DNA of 64,000 nucleotides from Actinokineospora sp. NBRC 105648 (lineage in GTDB: Bacteria; Actinomycetota; Actinomycetes; Mycobacteriales; Pseudonocardiaceae), in the NCBI RefSeq assembly GCF_030269645.1, contig NZ_BSTR01000040.1, positions 1-64,000 of the forward strand, written 5' to 3'. Below are positions 42,531-52,218 of the stretch, piece after piece. How positions within the stretch are numbered: the first letter of the stretch is position 1; each line of letters starts with the position of its first letter. The notes beneath the pieces are model-generated. The model ran no database searches. It had not been told where the DNA came from and saw only the letters and a program-made list of their open reading frames with translations. The translations under genes were made by a program, and so were the position numbers.

Positions 42531-43676
42531 GTGGTCGGCGCACGGGTTGAGGCGTGGTTGGCGCGGCGGGCACCGCTGGTCGACGTGGTCACCGCGGCCG
42601 CGCTCGCGACCTCGTCCGTCCTCTTCGGACTGATCGTGCACGCCGGGCCGGACTACTTCCTCGTCACACTGGGATTGTCGCTGCCGCTGGCGGTGCGCAG
42701 GCGCAGGCCGGTCGGCTGCGCGGTGGTCGTCGGGACTGTCGCGTTTGTACAGTGGGCCACCCTGCGCGACACCGTCGGCGCGGTGCCCGCGAACCTCGCC
42801 GTGCCGATGGCGGTCTACGCCGTCGCGGTCGGCGGTTCGGCGCGGGCCGCCCGGCTGGTCCTGCTGGCCGGACTGGTCGGCGCCTGCCTGGGTGGGCTCA
42901 GCTGGCCGCGGTTGGCCCAGACGGTGTCCGCGCACGTCATCACCGGCGCCTTCCTTGGCGCCTCGGTGCTCGCGGCCTGGGCACTCGGCGCGCTGCACCG
43001 GGTGCGCCGCGGCCAGGTGGACGCCCTGGCCGAGCGGGCCCGGCTGCTGGAGGTCGAGCGGGAGCAGCGCGACCGGCTCGCGGTGCTGGCCGAGCGCAAC
43101 CGGGTCGCCCGCGAGGTGCACGACATCGTGGCGCACTCGCTCGCGGTGGTGATCGCCCAGGCCGACGGCGGCCGCTACGCCCCGGACCCCGCGGCCGGGC
43201 GCGCCGCGCTGGCCACCATCGCCGAGCACGCCCGGCAGGCGCTCGGGGAGACCCGGCGGGTCCTCGGCGTGCTGCGCGACGGACCTGGTGACGCGCTGGG
43301 CATCGACGACATCCCCGCACTGGTGGACCGAGTCCGCGCGGGCGGTCTGGACGTGCGCTTGGCGATGCGACCACCACCTGGCCCTGTCGACCCGGGACTC
43401 GGCCTGGTCGCCTACCGGATCGTCCAGGAAGGACTGACCAACGTGCTCAAACACGCCGGACCGGCCGCCAGCGCCGAGGTAGCGCTGCGCTGGGGACCGG
43501 GACGACTGGAGATCGAGGTCGCCGACGACGGCCCCGCGCCGAGTGCCCCGGCCACCCCCGGGTACGGGGTGCGCGGCATGCGCGAGCGGGCGGGCGCCTA
43601 CCACGGGACTGTCACGCTGGCGCCGCGTCCCGGCGGCGGGCGGGTCCTGCGCGCCCGGATCCCGGTGCCGGGGTGA
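42531..43676 (+). CDS. NarL-type sensor histidine kinase
   Basis: The 381-residue protein has about five or six hydrophobic segments in its first 150 residues, then a coiled linker with the HisKA_3 phosphoacceptor in VAREVHDIVAHSLAVVIAQ (His near 197) and the ATPase with LTNVLKHAGPAA and GYGVRGMRERAGAY. This is the membrane-anchored kinase of an actinobacterial two-component pair. The ligand is unknown. Its last codon overlaps the response regulator start (GTGA). GTG start at 42531 has an apparent leaderless -10 just upstream. Confidence 0.93.
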   Translation: MVGARVEAWLARRAPLVDVVTAAALATSSVLFGLIVHAGPDYFLVTLGLSLPLAVRRRRPVGCAVVVGTVAFVQWATLRDTVGAVPANLAVPMAVYAVAVGGSARAARLVLLAGLVGACLGGLSWPRLAQTVSAHVITGAFLGASVLAAWALGALHRVRRGQVDALAERARLLEVEREQRDRLAVLAERNRVAREVHDIVAHSLAVVIAQADGGRYAPDPAAGRAALATIAEHARQALGETRRVLGVLRDGPGDALGIDDIPALVDRVRAGGLDVRLAMRPPPGPVDPGLGLVAYRIVQEGLTNVLKHAGPAASAEVALRWGPGRLEIEVADDGPAPSAPATPGYGVRGMRERAGAYHGTVTLAPRPGGGRVLRARIPVPG

Positions 43677-44386
43677 GCGCGCGGGTGCCCGTGCGGGTCC
43701 TGCTGGTCGAGGACCACGCCCTGATCCGCGCCGGGTTGCGGATGGTGATCGACTCCCAGCCCGACCTGACCGTGGTGGGCGAGGCCGCCGACGGCGCCGA
43801 AGGCGTCGCGCAGGCCGAGCGGCTGCGCCCGGACCTCGTGGTGATGGACGTGCGGATGCCGGTGCTCGACGGCGTGGCGGCCACCCGGCTGGTGACCGCG
43901 CTGCCGAACCCGCCCAGGGTCGTCGTGCTGACCACCTACGACCTCGACGAGAACGCGCTGGCCGCGATCCGGGCCGGGGCGGACGCCTTCCTGCTCAAGG
44001 ACGCCGCGCCGGAGGAGCTGCTCGGCGCGCTGCGCTCGGTGTGCGCGGGGGACGCCGTGCTGGCCGCGTCGACCACCCGCAGGCTGCTCGACCGGCTCGC
44101 GCCCGGATACGACCCGGTCGCCGCGCGGGCGGTCGAGGGGTTGACCGGGCGCGAGCGCGACGTGCTGGTGGCGCTGGCCCGCGGGTGGTCGAACGCGGAG
44201 GTCGCCGAGCACCTGGTACTGGCCGAGGGGACGGTGAAGACCCACGTCAGCCACCTGCTGGCCAAGCTGCGGGTCCGCGACCGGGTGCAGGCGGTGGTCA
44301 CCGCCTACGAGGCAGGTTTGGTCCGCCCCGGCGAGGTGCGTGCGCAGGTCCGGTCGGCGTCGGGGAGCGCACCGCCGAGCAGGTAG
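43673..44386 (+). CDS. NarL/LuxR-type response regulator
   Basis: The 237-residue protein has a receiver domain (about 8-125) with VLLVEDHALIRAGLRMVID, phosphoacceptor Asp near 58 in VVMDVRMPVLDG and the lysine in AFLLKDAAPEELL. The LuxR-type DNA-binding domain (about 160-220) has LTGRERDVLVALARGWSNAE and GTVKTHVSHLLAKL. It is coupled to the kinase gene by a GTGA overlap. Targets are unknown. Its last 82 bases overlap the convergent hydrolase gene. Confidence 0.94.
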   Translation: MSARVPVRVLLVEDHALIRAGLRMVIDSQPDLTVVGEAADGAEGVAQAERLRPDLVVMDVRMPVLDGVAATRLVTALPNPPRVVVLTTYDLDENALAAIRAGADAFLLKDAAPEELLGALRSVCAGDAVLAASTTRRLLDRLAPGYDPVAARAVEGLTGRERDVLVALARGWSNAEVAEHLVLAEGTVKTHVSHLLAKLRVRDRVQAVVTAYEAGLVRPGEVRAQVRSASGSAPPSR

Positions 44387-45825
44387 CCGTTGACGCTGTC
44401 GTCGACACAGGGGTTGGCGTCGAAGAGGTAGACACCGTGCCGGAAAGCGCTGTCCAGGGTGATCATCCGCGACCCGGGGAGCGCGTGGCGCATGGCCCGC
44501 TGCCCCGGGTACGGGGTCACCGGGTCACCGGCCGCGCCGACGAGGAGGGCCGGGTGGCCGGTGGTGAAGCTGGTCGGCGGTTCGACGGGTCGGGTCGGCC
44601 AGAACGCGCACGGGGTGATGTCGCGGGTCAGCGGTCCGTAGAGCGGCTCGGCGGCCCGGTGCGCTTGGATGTCGCGGTAGTACGCCTCGGGGTCGCGGAC
44701 GGCGGCCCGGTCGGCGCACTGGTTCGCGGTCGCGGCGCTGAAGCCGAACTCGGGGATCACCTCGGGGGTGGCGTAGAGGGCCAGTTTGGCCGCCTGGTCG
44801 GGAGTCGGGGTCACCGGCAGCCGCCGGGCGGCGTCGCGCAGCACCCGCACCTGGGCACTCAGCTCCACATAGGACGATTCGGTGTCGTCGACGGTCAACA
44901 GCAGACCCGGGACCATCGACGCATCGATCCGGTACTCGCCGACGCGCAGCGGCTCGCGGGCGGCCGCGCGGTTGATCTGGTCGACCGTGCCCAGCACCCG
45001 GTCGGGCGTGCGGCCGAGGTTGTACTGTTCGTCGTGCCGAGCGGCCCACCGCGCCCAGTCGGCCAGGGCCGCGGCGGTGGCCGGACCGGCTTCGCGGGTC
45101 AGGGCCGGCCCCTGCGCGTCGGGGCCGATGGTGCTGTCCAGCACGACTCGGTCAACGTGATCCGGGAACATCTGGAGGTAGACCGCGCCGAGGTAGCCGC
45201 CGTACGACCAACCGAGGTAGGAAACGCGCCGCTCCCCCAACGCCGCACGCACCATGTCCAGGTCACGCGCGATGTCGCGGGTGGACACATAGGGCAGCAC
45301 GTTCCGCTTCGGTTCACACCGGGCCGCGAGGTCGCGCGCGACCCGCACACTCCGGTCGAACGAGAGGCGGTCCGGGCTGGCGAACTGGGCGCTGCGCAGG
45401 TAGCGGTCCGTGGGCCAGCCGCACTCCAAGGGGTTGCTGCGGCCGAAGAAGCGCGGGTCCACACCGACCAGGTCGTAGTGGGCGGCGACCTCCGGGGCCC
45501 CGGCAGGCGCGGGTGGCAAGCCCGCGGCGAGCAGTACCACGCCGTCCCGCGACGGGCCGGGACCGCCGGTGTTGACCAGCAGGGTGCCGAGCCGGTTCGA
45601 GGTGGCCGGACGACGGGCGATCGCGATGGACAGCTTGCGGCCCTTGGGGTCTCGGTGGTCGACGGGCACTTCGATCTCGGCGCACTGTGCGCCCGCATCG
45701 TGCAGCTGCGCGCCGATCTCGTCGTCGGGGGTGGTGCGGCAGTCGTGCCAGGTGACGGTGGGGGTGGCAGTTGCCGGGGTGGCTAGGGTGGCGGCGAGGG
45801 CGACAGCCAGGAGTGCGTGTTTCAC
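44305..45825 (-). CDS. Secreted alpha/beta hydrolase (tripeptidyl aminopeptidase-like)
   Basis: The 506-residue protein has a signal peptide (about 1-22, VKHALLAVALAATLATPATA) and an alpha/beta hydrolase with oxyanion-turn TGGPGPSRDG, nucleophile Ser near 208 in GWSYGG, and C-terminal HPALLVGAAGDPVTP with a histidine in RHGVYLF. This layout is that of secreted tripeptidyl aminopeptidases/proline iminopeptidase-like enzymes of Streptomyces. I start it at GTG 45825, with CGGAGAA just upstream. It is convergent with the response regulator and overlaps its end. Confidence 0.85.
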   Translation of the reverse strand: MKHALLAVALAATLATPATATPTVTWHDCRTTPDDEIGAQLHDAGAQCAEIEVPVDHRDPKGRKLSIAIARRPATSNRLGTLLVNTGGPGPSRDGVVLLAAGLPPAPAGAPEVAAHYDLVGVDPRFFGRSNPLECGWPTDRYLRSAQFASPDRLSFDRSVRVARDLAARCEPKRNVLPYVSTRDIARDLDMVRAALGERRVSYLGWSYGGYLGAVYLQMFPDHVDRVVLDSTIGPDAQGPALTREAGPATAAALADWARWAARHDEQYNLGRTPDRVLGTVDQINRAAAREPLRVGEYRIDASMVPGLLLTVDDTESSYVELSAQVRVLRDAARRLPVTPTPDQAAKLALYATPEVIPEFGFSAATANQCADRAAVRDPEAYYRDIQAHRAAEPLYGPLTRDITPCAFWPTRPVEPPTSFTTGHPALLVGAAGDPVTPYPGQRAMRHALPGSRMITLDSAFRHGVYLFDANPCVDDSVNGYLLGGALPDADRTCARTSPGRTKPAS

Positions 45826-45959
45826 AGTTCTCCGCGGTGCAGAAGGGATACCTGGTGAACGTAGGGCTGAGGTGCTCGTGGCGTCTTCTGTCGCGCGAGG
45901 GATCTTGCCGAGGGCGTAGGTCTGTCTTGCGGGGTGGTCTACCCCGAGGGGCGGTGCTG

Positions 45960-46451
45960 GTGCGAGCGGTGCCGGCACGGCTTGGCGCGGCCGTGGTGAT
46001 CGCGCTGTCGTTGGCGTCCTGCCAGGCGGCGGGTCCGGGAGAGCGGGCGGGCACGCACAGCGACGGCCAGGCGCGCAAGTCCGGCACGGGTGAACTGCGC
46101 TCGGACCTGGACCCGCTGCTCACGCGGTTCCCGCTGCTGGGCACCCCCGAGTCGGTCCGGTGGATGTCGGGCACCTACGGCGACCCGGACACACCGGGCC
46201 CGTCGACCTATTGGATCGACGCGGTCGTGAAGCTGACGCACACCAAGGCCACCCAGCTGACCACGGCGTACGCACCGGTCGCGGGCGACAGCAAGCCGGA
46301 GGTCGTCGACGGGATGGCCGCGCACCTACCCGCCGGACCGTTCAGCACCAGTCCGGCGTTGGACGCGGCGTTCAAGCGGGACCGGTGGTCGGCCTCGGTG
46401 TACGTGGACCCCAGGACCGACGAACTGGTCATCGTGGCGACGGGCGAGTAG
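45960..46451 (+). CDS. Small lipoprotein, unknown function
   Basis: The 163-residue product has a lipobox L-A-S-C after a hydrophobic segment, so it should be membrane-attached on the outside. The mature domain (about 60-163) contains YGDPDTPGPSTYWIDAVV and SVYVDPRTDELVIVATGE, with no family I recognise. GTG 45960 lies eight bases after GAGGGG; GTG 45954 is nearly as good. It is flanked by convergent and divergent neighbours and seems to be a single gene. Confidence 0.65.
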   Translation: MRAVPARLGAAVVIALSLASCQAAGPGERAGTHSDGQARKSGTGELRSDLDPLLTRFPLLGTPESVRWMSGTYGDPDTPGPSTYWIDAVVKLTHTKATQLTTAYAPVAGDSKPEVVDGMAAHLPAGPFSTSPALDAAFKRDRWSASVYVDPRTDELVIVATGE

Positions 46452-46488
46452 CAGGTGGCGGGACCGTGATCGGCCCCGCCACCCGACG

Positions 46489-49470
46489 TCAGTGCTTGAA
46501 TGGTGCCAACAGGTCCTCGACCGTGTGCAGGGTCCCGTTCCGCATCACCATCCGCACCTTCGCCAACGCTGCCACGTCCACTGACGGATCGCCTTCCACG
46601 AAGGACAGGTCGGCCAGCTTGCCCGGCTCCACACTGCCCAGGTCGTCCGCGACGCCCAACTGCCGCGCGGGCAGCAAGGTCGCGCTCTGCAACGCCTGGA
46701 ACGGGGTCAGCCCGTACTTCACCATCGCCCGCAGGTTCAGGTGCACGGCCACCGCTGTGGTGTCGAGCGGGGCGTCGGTGCCCGTCAGGACTGTGCCGCC
46801 CGCGTCGATCAGCCGCTTGATCACCGACACGTCGCGGCGCGCCTGCTCCGCGGTGCCGTCGAGGAAGCCGCAGGGACCCGTTCCCAGGGCGCACAACACC
46901 TTCGCGTGCAAGATCTGCTGCTCGACACCGGTGAACAAGGTCCGCACGCGCGGATCGGACTCGATCGCGGAGTCGTCGGCCAGCAGCGAGCTCGCACTGA
47001 AGAGCGTGCTGCTGAACGGCATCCCGCCGCGCGCGGCCAACTGGATCACGTCCTCGTACACCCCGCCCGGCGACGCCTCGCGGGCGAACCCGAAGCCCCA
47101 CTTGGACGGCGCGGCGATGTGCTCCTTCATGTCCACGCCGTGCCCGATCGCGGGGAACAGGTAGTGCGACGTGGTCGGGACGCCCCACCGGTGGGCGCGG
47201 TCGGCGACCTGGGCCTGCCAGTCGACGCGGAACCGCTCGTAGGTCTTGACCAGGTCGTAGTCCAGTTCGCGGACCCGCGAGAGCTCCAGCCCCAGCTGCT
47301 GCTCGTCGCGCACCGGGCGGGCGAACTCCCAGTCGACCCGGGTGCCCTCCAGCATCTCACCGGTCATGAAGAAGCGCGGCCCGACCCGGGCACCCGAGCT
47401 GAGCGACTCGCGGCCCTCCAGCGCCCGGTACGCCGGGTCGCCGGTCGAGCGGGTCGCGGTGATGCCGAAGGACAGCAGCAGCCTGCCCTGGCGGTCGCCG
47501 TAGGACTTCGACCGCATCTCCTGGTGGTTGTGCACGTCCACCAGACCCGGGGTGACCGTCAACCCGCTCGCGTCGACGAACCGCCAGCCCGCCCGGGGCC
47601 GGTCCGCGCGGTGCGGCTCGACGCGCTGGATCCGGTTGCCCACCACCAGGATGTCCACGTCGGTGCGCGGTTCCGGGTGCACGCCGTCCCACAGCCGACC
47701 GGCGTGCACGACCGTGCGGGTGGTCGGCCGGTCCTGGGTGAAGGTGAGGCCGACCGGGACCTCGCGCACCACCGATCCGTCCACTGTGGTCGTCTTGAGC
47801 CTGCCGTTGTTCAGGTACAGCAACGTCTTCGAGTCGCCGCTCCAGGTGGGCGCGTCGCTCGCCTCCCGGGTCACCTGACGGGCCGGGCCGGTCGGGGTGC
47901 CCGTCGGGTCGACCGGCAGCACCCAGATCGTGCTGTTCATCGAGAACGCCAGCAGCCTGCCGTCCGGCGACCACACCGGCCCGTCATCACCGCGCGTCGA
48001 CACCGATCCGGACGGCGCGGGTTCGACCGTCCGGGTAGTGCCCGCCGCGAGGTCTGCCAACAGGATCCGGTTGTGCTCCGCGGCGGTCACCGTGAGCGCG
48101 AGCACCTTGCCGTCGGGTGACCAGCTCGGTTTGCCCGGTACGCTGAACGTCTCCCCCAGCACCAGCCGCACGGCACCGGTGGAGATGTCCACAGTGGACG
48201 TCTGGTTCGCGGTGTCCTGGAACGCCAGGGTCTTCCCGTCGGGCGACCAGGCGGGCGCGAACTCGGCACCGGGCAGCGCGGTGACCCGCCGTTCGGCCCC
48301 GGTGGCCACCTCGCGCACGTAGAGGTCTTCGGTGCCCGCCTTGTCGGAGGCGTAGGCGATCCGGGTGCCATCGCGTGACCAGGCCGGGTCGATCTCGTAG
48401 AACTGGTCGTCGGTCAGCCGCCGGGGCGTGCCACCGATGGGCAGCGACCACAGGTCGTTGAGCGCCTTGAACACGACCGTCCGGCCGTCTGGGGACAGCG
48501 CGGGCCCGACGATGCCGCGCACCGGCTGCGGCGCCCGGGTGTCGAAGTCGCGTTCCTTGGGCCGGTAGCGGTCCCGGTCGAGGGTGAAGGTGGCGGCGAA
48601 CGGCACCGTTCGACTGGTCCCGTGCGTAGCGTCGGTGACGACGATCTTGCCGTTGGCACCGTAGGTCAGCTGGTCCGGCGAGAGCCAGCGCGGCGGGAAC
48701 GGGAAGACGTCGGTGAAGGTGCCCACCGGGCGCACACTGCCCGCCTCAAGCACCTGCAACGCCCGACCACCCTGACCGGAGCGCAGGAAGGCGAGCCTGC
48801 GCCCGTCCGGCGACCACGACGGTGCCGCGACAAACCCTTGCGCCGCGGGCAGAAGCGTCCGCACGGTCCCCGTGGCGAGGTCGACGCTCTCCAGCGTGTT
48901 GCCCTGGACGTAGGCGATGCTGGCACCGTCTGGCGCCCAAGTGGGCTGGGACTCGGCCGTGGCCGCCGTGGTGACGCGCCGCGGCTCGCCGCCGCGCAGG
49001 TCGACGGTCCAGATGTCCTGGTTGCCCGAGCGGTCCGAGGTGAACGCGATCCGGGTGCCGTCCGGCGACCACGCGGGGTACAGGTCGTCGGACTCGCCGC
49101 GGGTCAGCTGCCGGGTGGTCCGCCCGTCCGGGCTGACGGTGCGGAGGTGGAAGAAGCCGTCGGCGAAGGACTGCACGACCAACTGGCTGCCGTCCGGGGA
49201 GAACGAGGGCCAGAACGGGTCGAGGAAGTCGGATCCGATCGGCGTGGCGGCGCCCCCCGCGCGGGGCACCGAGAACAGTTTCCCTTGCACGTCCATCACG
49301 AACGACCCGTCACGCGGGGACACCGCGACGGCGAGGTTGGTGCCCTCGGTCACGGTGACCGTGATGGGTACGTGCCCGGGGGTGGGCGGCCCGGCCGCCC
49401 CGGCGGCGGTCGGGGGCAGTGCGGTCAGCAGGCAGGCCAGTGCGGCGCTGCCGAGTCTCCGTTTTCTCAT
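46489..49470 (-). CDS. TolB-propeller / amidohydrolase fusion, secreted
   Basis: The 993-residue protein has a signal peptide (to about 25), a large beta-propeller of TolB/PD40 type (about 40-560; repeated PxWSPDGxxLAF-like units such as PSFSPDGSQLVV, PAWSPDGTRIAF and PSWSPDGRRLAF), and an amidohydrolase domain (about 600-993). The latter has the metal motif VDVHNHQEM near 644-648, HYLFPAIGHG and GTDAPLDTTAVAVHLNL. It resembles secreted imidazolonepropionase-like or prolidase-like amidohydrolases. Substrate is unknown. The PQQ-type gene upstream reads the same way, 87 bases apart, so an operon is possible. Confidence 0.88.
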   Translation of the reverse strand: MRKRRLGSAALACLLTALPPTAAGAAGPPTPGHVPITVTVTEGTNLAVAVSPRDGSFVMDVQGKLFSVPRAGGAATPIGSDFLDPFWPSFSPDGSQLVVQSFADGFFHLRTVSPDGRTTRQLTRGESDDLYPAWSPDGTRIAFTSDRSGNQDIWTVDLRGGEPRRVTTAATAESQPTWAPDGASIAYVQGNTLESVDLATGTVRTLLPAAQGFVAAPSWSPDGRRLAFLRSGQGGRALQVLEAGSVRPVGTFTDVFPFPPRWLSPDQLTYGANGKIVVTDATHGTSRTVPFAATFTLDRDRYRPKERDFDTRAPQPVRGIVGPALSPDGRTVVFKALNDLWSLPIGGTPRRLTDDQFYEIDPAWSRDGTRIAYASDKAGTEDLYVREVATGAERRVTALPGAEFAPAWSPDGKTLAFQDTANQTSTVDISTGAVRLVLGETFSVPGKPSWSPDGKVLALTVTAAEHNRILLADLAAGTTRTVEPAPSGSVSTRGDDGPVWSPDGRLLAFSMNSTIWVLPVDPTGTPTGPARQVTREASDAPTWSGDSKTLLYLNNGRLKTTTVDGSVVREVPVGLTFTQDRPTTRTVVHAGRLWDGVHPEPRTDVDILVVGNRIQRVEPHRADRPRAGWRFVDASGLTVTPGLVDVHNHQEMRSKSYGDRQGRLLLSFGITATRSTGDPAYRALEGRESLSSGARVGPRFFMTGEMLEGTRVDWEFARPVRDEQQLGLELSRVRELDYDLVKTYERFRVDWQAQVADRAHRWGVPTTSHYLFPAIGHGVDMKEHIAAPSKWGFGFAREASPGGVYEDVIQLAARGGMPFSSTLFSASSLLADDSAIESDPRVRTLFTGVEQQILHAKVLCALGTGPCGFLDGTAEQARRDVSVIKRLIDAGGTVLTGTDAPLDTTAVAVHLNLRAMVKYGLTPFQALQSATLLPARQLGVADDLGSVEPGKLADLSFVEGDPSVDVAALAKVRMVMRNGTLHTVEDLLAPFKH

Positions 49471-49557
49471 CAGGACTCCTCAGGCGGGTGCGCCCCCGCG
49501 CCGGGGCCGGGAACCGGTGCGGGGGCGACTGGGGTCCGGCGGGTGGGGGCAGGTGGG

Positions 49558-51171
49558 TCAGAGCCCGAACGCCAGCAGGACGTTGCCGTGGTCACTGGGG
49601 TAGCCGGGCCAGTAGCCCGACTGGACGTAGAGCATGCCGTTGGCGACCACCGCGCCGCCGTTGCCGGAGATCGCGCTCCCGGTCCCGGTCAGCCCGTTGA
49701 CGCCCGGGAAGTCGCGGATCGTGTCGAACTCCCAGACGACCTTGCCGTCCTTGGTGTCGTAGACCCGCATCTTCCCGTCGTTGCTGCCCTCGTAGAGCAG
49801 CCCGGGCGTGGTGGTCACGGCGGGGGTGTGCGCCAGGCCGCACACGGTGGGGAACTTCGCCGCGCCGCCGGTGGTGCACCCGTTGGCGGGGTTGGGGGTC
49901 TGCCACACGACGTCGCCGTTGGCCGGGTTCAGCGCGAACACGGTGCCCGGGTTGCCGCGGTTGGTGGCCATGTAGACGTTGCGGCCGTCGAAGCTGCTCC
50001 CCCACTGGATGCCGGAGAGCCCGCCGCCGGGCATCGGGGTGGACAGCTGGCGGCGCCAGGACACCGCGCCGGTGCGCGCGTCGAAGGCGTGGAACACCCC
50101 GCTCTTCTGCCCGATGCCCACGAACTGCCTGCCGCGCGACTGGAACAGCGTCGGCGTCGCCCCCAGGTCGTAGTCCAGCGCGGTGCCGTCCTTCTGCCCC
50201 GGGCAGTAGCCCTCGCTGTCCGGGAAGCCGCACAGCAGCCGCCAGGTGTCGGCCTTGGTCACCTGCTGCTTCCAGCGCACCGCGCCGGTGCGGGCGTCGA
50301 GTGCCAGCAGCGAGTCGAAGTCGCCGGTGGTGCCGGAGTAGAGGTTGCCGGTCCCGACGTAGAGGGTGCCGGTGCGCTCGTCGACCACCGGCGAGCTCCA
50401 CACCCCCGCGCCCGAGGGCTCGTAGCGGGTGGCGCCGCTGGGCCAGGTCCCGACGTTCTTCGGCTCGGGAACCGTGTAGTAGCGCCAGGTCAGCTCACCG
50501 GTGTCGGCGTCGAGCGAGTCGACGTGGCCGCGGAAGGTGCAGCACGGGTAGTTGCGGTCGGGGTTGATGTTCTCGCCGCTGGAGGCGCCGACGTAGATGT
50601 GCCCGTCGTGGTAGAGCGGGGAGCTGGTGTGCATCCCGGCCACGTGCGGCTCGGTGTCCTTGGCCCACAGCTTGCGCCCGGTGCGCTGGTCGAGCGCGTA
50701 GATGACGCCGTTGGTGTCACCGAAGTAGACCCGGCCGCGGGCCACGGTCGGCCCGTCGATGGAGGTGCTGCCGGGGTCGAGGTCGAAGCTCCACCGCGCG
50801 GTACCGGTCTTGGCGTCGAGGGCGTGGAACTTCCCGTCCGGACTGCCGAAGTAGATCGCGTCGCCGACCACCGCGGGCTGGCTCTTGGCCGGGAACCCGT
50901 TCTTGGGGTAGGCGAACGCCCACTTGAGGCTCAGCTTGCCCACCGTGCGCGGGGTGATCCGGAACTCCGCGGCGTTGTGCCGCGACCCGGACTTGTCACC
51001 GGTCCAGGTCGGCCAGTCGCCGAAGCCATGGCCCGCCGGTCCGCCCACCGGTCCGCCCGCGGCGCCCGCCGTGCCACCGACGAGCAGCGCCACGGCACCG
51101 GCCAGGGCGGCCGCACCCCGCTTCGCCCTCGATCGTCCCGCCCCGAATCGTCTTCCTCCGAACAGAGGCAC
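49558..51171 (-). CDS. PQQ-type beta-propeller protein, secreted
   Basis: The 537-residue protein has a signal peptide and then eight or so PQQ-like propeller blades with GKFHALDAKTGTARWSF, GVIYALDQRTGRKLWAK and GDVVWQTPNP. Cysteine pairs YPCCTF and NGCTTGGAAKFPTVCG suggest extracellular disulfides, possibly like PVA dehydrogenases, but no heme C motif (CxxCH) is present. GTG 51171 has GAGGAG five bases away; GTG 51177 is possible. A family with this layout is annotated as PQQ-binding-like repeat protein. Activity is unproven. Confidence 0.85.
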   Translation of the reverse strand: MPLFGGRRFGAGRSRAKRGAAALAGAVALLVGGTAGAAGGPVGGPAGHGFGDWPTWTGDKSGSRHNAAEFRITPRTVGKLSLKWAFAYPKNGFPAKSQPAVVGDAIYFGSPDGKFHALDAKTGTARWSFDLDPGSTSIDGPTVARGRVYFGDTNGVIYALDQRTGRKLWAKDTEPHVAGMHTSSPLYHDGHIYVGASSGENINPDRNYPCCTFRGHVDSLDADTGELTWRYYTVPEPKNVGTWPSGATRYEPSGAGVWSSPVVDERTGTLYVGTGNLYSGTTGDFDSLLALDARTGAVRWKQQVTKADTWRLLCGFPDSEGYCPGQKDGTALDYDLGATPTLFQSRGRQFVGIGQKSGVFHAFDARTGAVSWRRQLSTPMPGGGLSGIQWGSSFDGRNVYMATNRGNPGTVFALNPANGDVVWQTPNPANGCTTGGAAKFPTVCGLAHTPAVTTTPGLLYEGSNDGKMRVYDTKDGKVVWEFDTIRDFPGVNGLTGTGSAISGNGGAVVANGMLYVQSGYWPGYPSDHGNVLLAFGL

Positions 51172-51861
51172 GTGCACTCCTCATGTCTCGTGAACACGCC
51201 CGGGGGCGCGCTCGGATGGCGGCCGGGGTCTCGACCGCGCCGCGCCCAGCAGGGCCGCGCGATGTCGCGGACCAGTCTCCGGGCGCGTCGCGCCGTCCGG
51301 CCAATCGCGAAACGAGGATGGAAGTGCGCTATCGACCAACCGTGCCGGTCAACTGGGAACTGTCAACCGCACTGAGCGGGGCGGGCGCGCTCGGGCTGGG
51401 CTGAACGGCTGATGGTACCGACGCGGGCACCGGCGTTCCATTGATTGGACAAGTGCCGCGCGGACGAGAGGTCTGGCCGCCGCCGGCCCCCGTTGATCAC
51501 CGTCGTGCCGCTGGTGCGCACCCCCGCGAGCGGAGCACAAATCAATGTTCACTCGATCGGAGTCGAATGCCCCCACATGGCCCAATGCGCGCCGCGATTA
51601 ATACACTTTCCGCCACGGGATGACCGATTCGGCCCGTTTACCGCCGGGTAGCAGGACAAATCCTGGACAATCCCGCGTACCACGGCCATACCGGCGCGTT
51701 GACCGCTCACCGCAGGATTGCGCCCATTCGTCGGCCGCTCGTCGGGGATAGCCGGCGACCCGTATGATCGGCTGTGCAGAGTTACACATGCCGATGGCCG
51801 CGTTCCCTTGGCAGAGCCGCGGCCATCGGAATTGATCACGCTAGTGGAGGAATATTCCTTG
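51172..51861. other. Long intergenic region
   Basis: This 690-base stretch has no supported gene. Open frames in it are short and disagree on strand, and parts (51540-51620, 51650-51700) are AT-richer than coding DNA nearby. CAGGA-CAAA-TCCTG at 51652-51665 is a small perfect inverted repeat. The segment probably holds promoters of the flanking divergent genes. Confidence 0.5.
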
Positions 51862-52218
51862 ATGTGGATCGTACGCGGCGAAGAGGCCGCGGCGCCACCG
51901 GCGAACCCCGTGGTGACGTCGCCCAATCAGGTTGTCTTACCGCCGGGGGAAGACCGCGCCCGCGCCCCGGTGTGGTGCGTGGTCCTGCTGCGGGGGCCGG
52001 TGGAACCGGGCAGGCACCGGGCACCGCGGCCACCGTCGTGGTGGCGCCGCGCGTCGCGCGGACCGGTGTTCACCTTGCTGGCACTGGGGATCGGCGCGCT
52101 CACCTGGCTCGCCTGGGACGTGGCGGGCGGATCGGTGGCGCTGCTGGCCACTGGCTCGCTCAGGCTCGTCCGTCGGCGCGCCGGGTCGACGAGGGGTTCC
52201 CGCGCGCGCGCAAGGTGA
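51862..52218 (+). CDS. Small hypothetical membrane protein
   Basis: The 118-residue product has one or two hydrophobic segments (FTLLALGIGALTWLAWDVAG, then VALLATGSL), preceded by an extended charged head rich in Pro and Ala and followed by a basic tail. No family is recognised. ATG 51862 has GGAGG about ten bases upstream, which supports translation. Its last 59 bases overlap the convergent HTH gene. Confidence 0.55.
   Translation: MWIVRGEEAAAPPANPVVTSPNQVVLPPGEDRARAPVWCVVLLRGPVEPGRHRAPRPPSWWRRASRGPVFTLLALGIGALTWLAWDVAGGSVALLATGSLRLVRRRAGSTRGSRARAR

Noticed and set aside
51183-51404. Short plus-strand ORF starting ATG at 51183
   Set aside because: It overlaps the promoter region of the PQQ-type gene, lacks a ribosome site and shows no domain.
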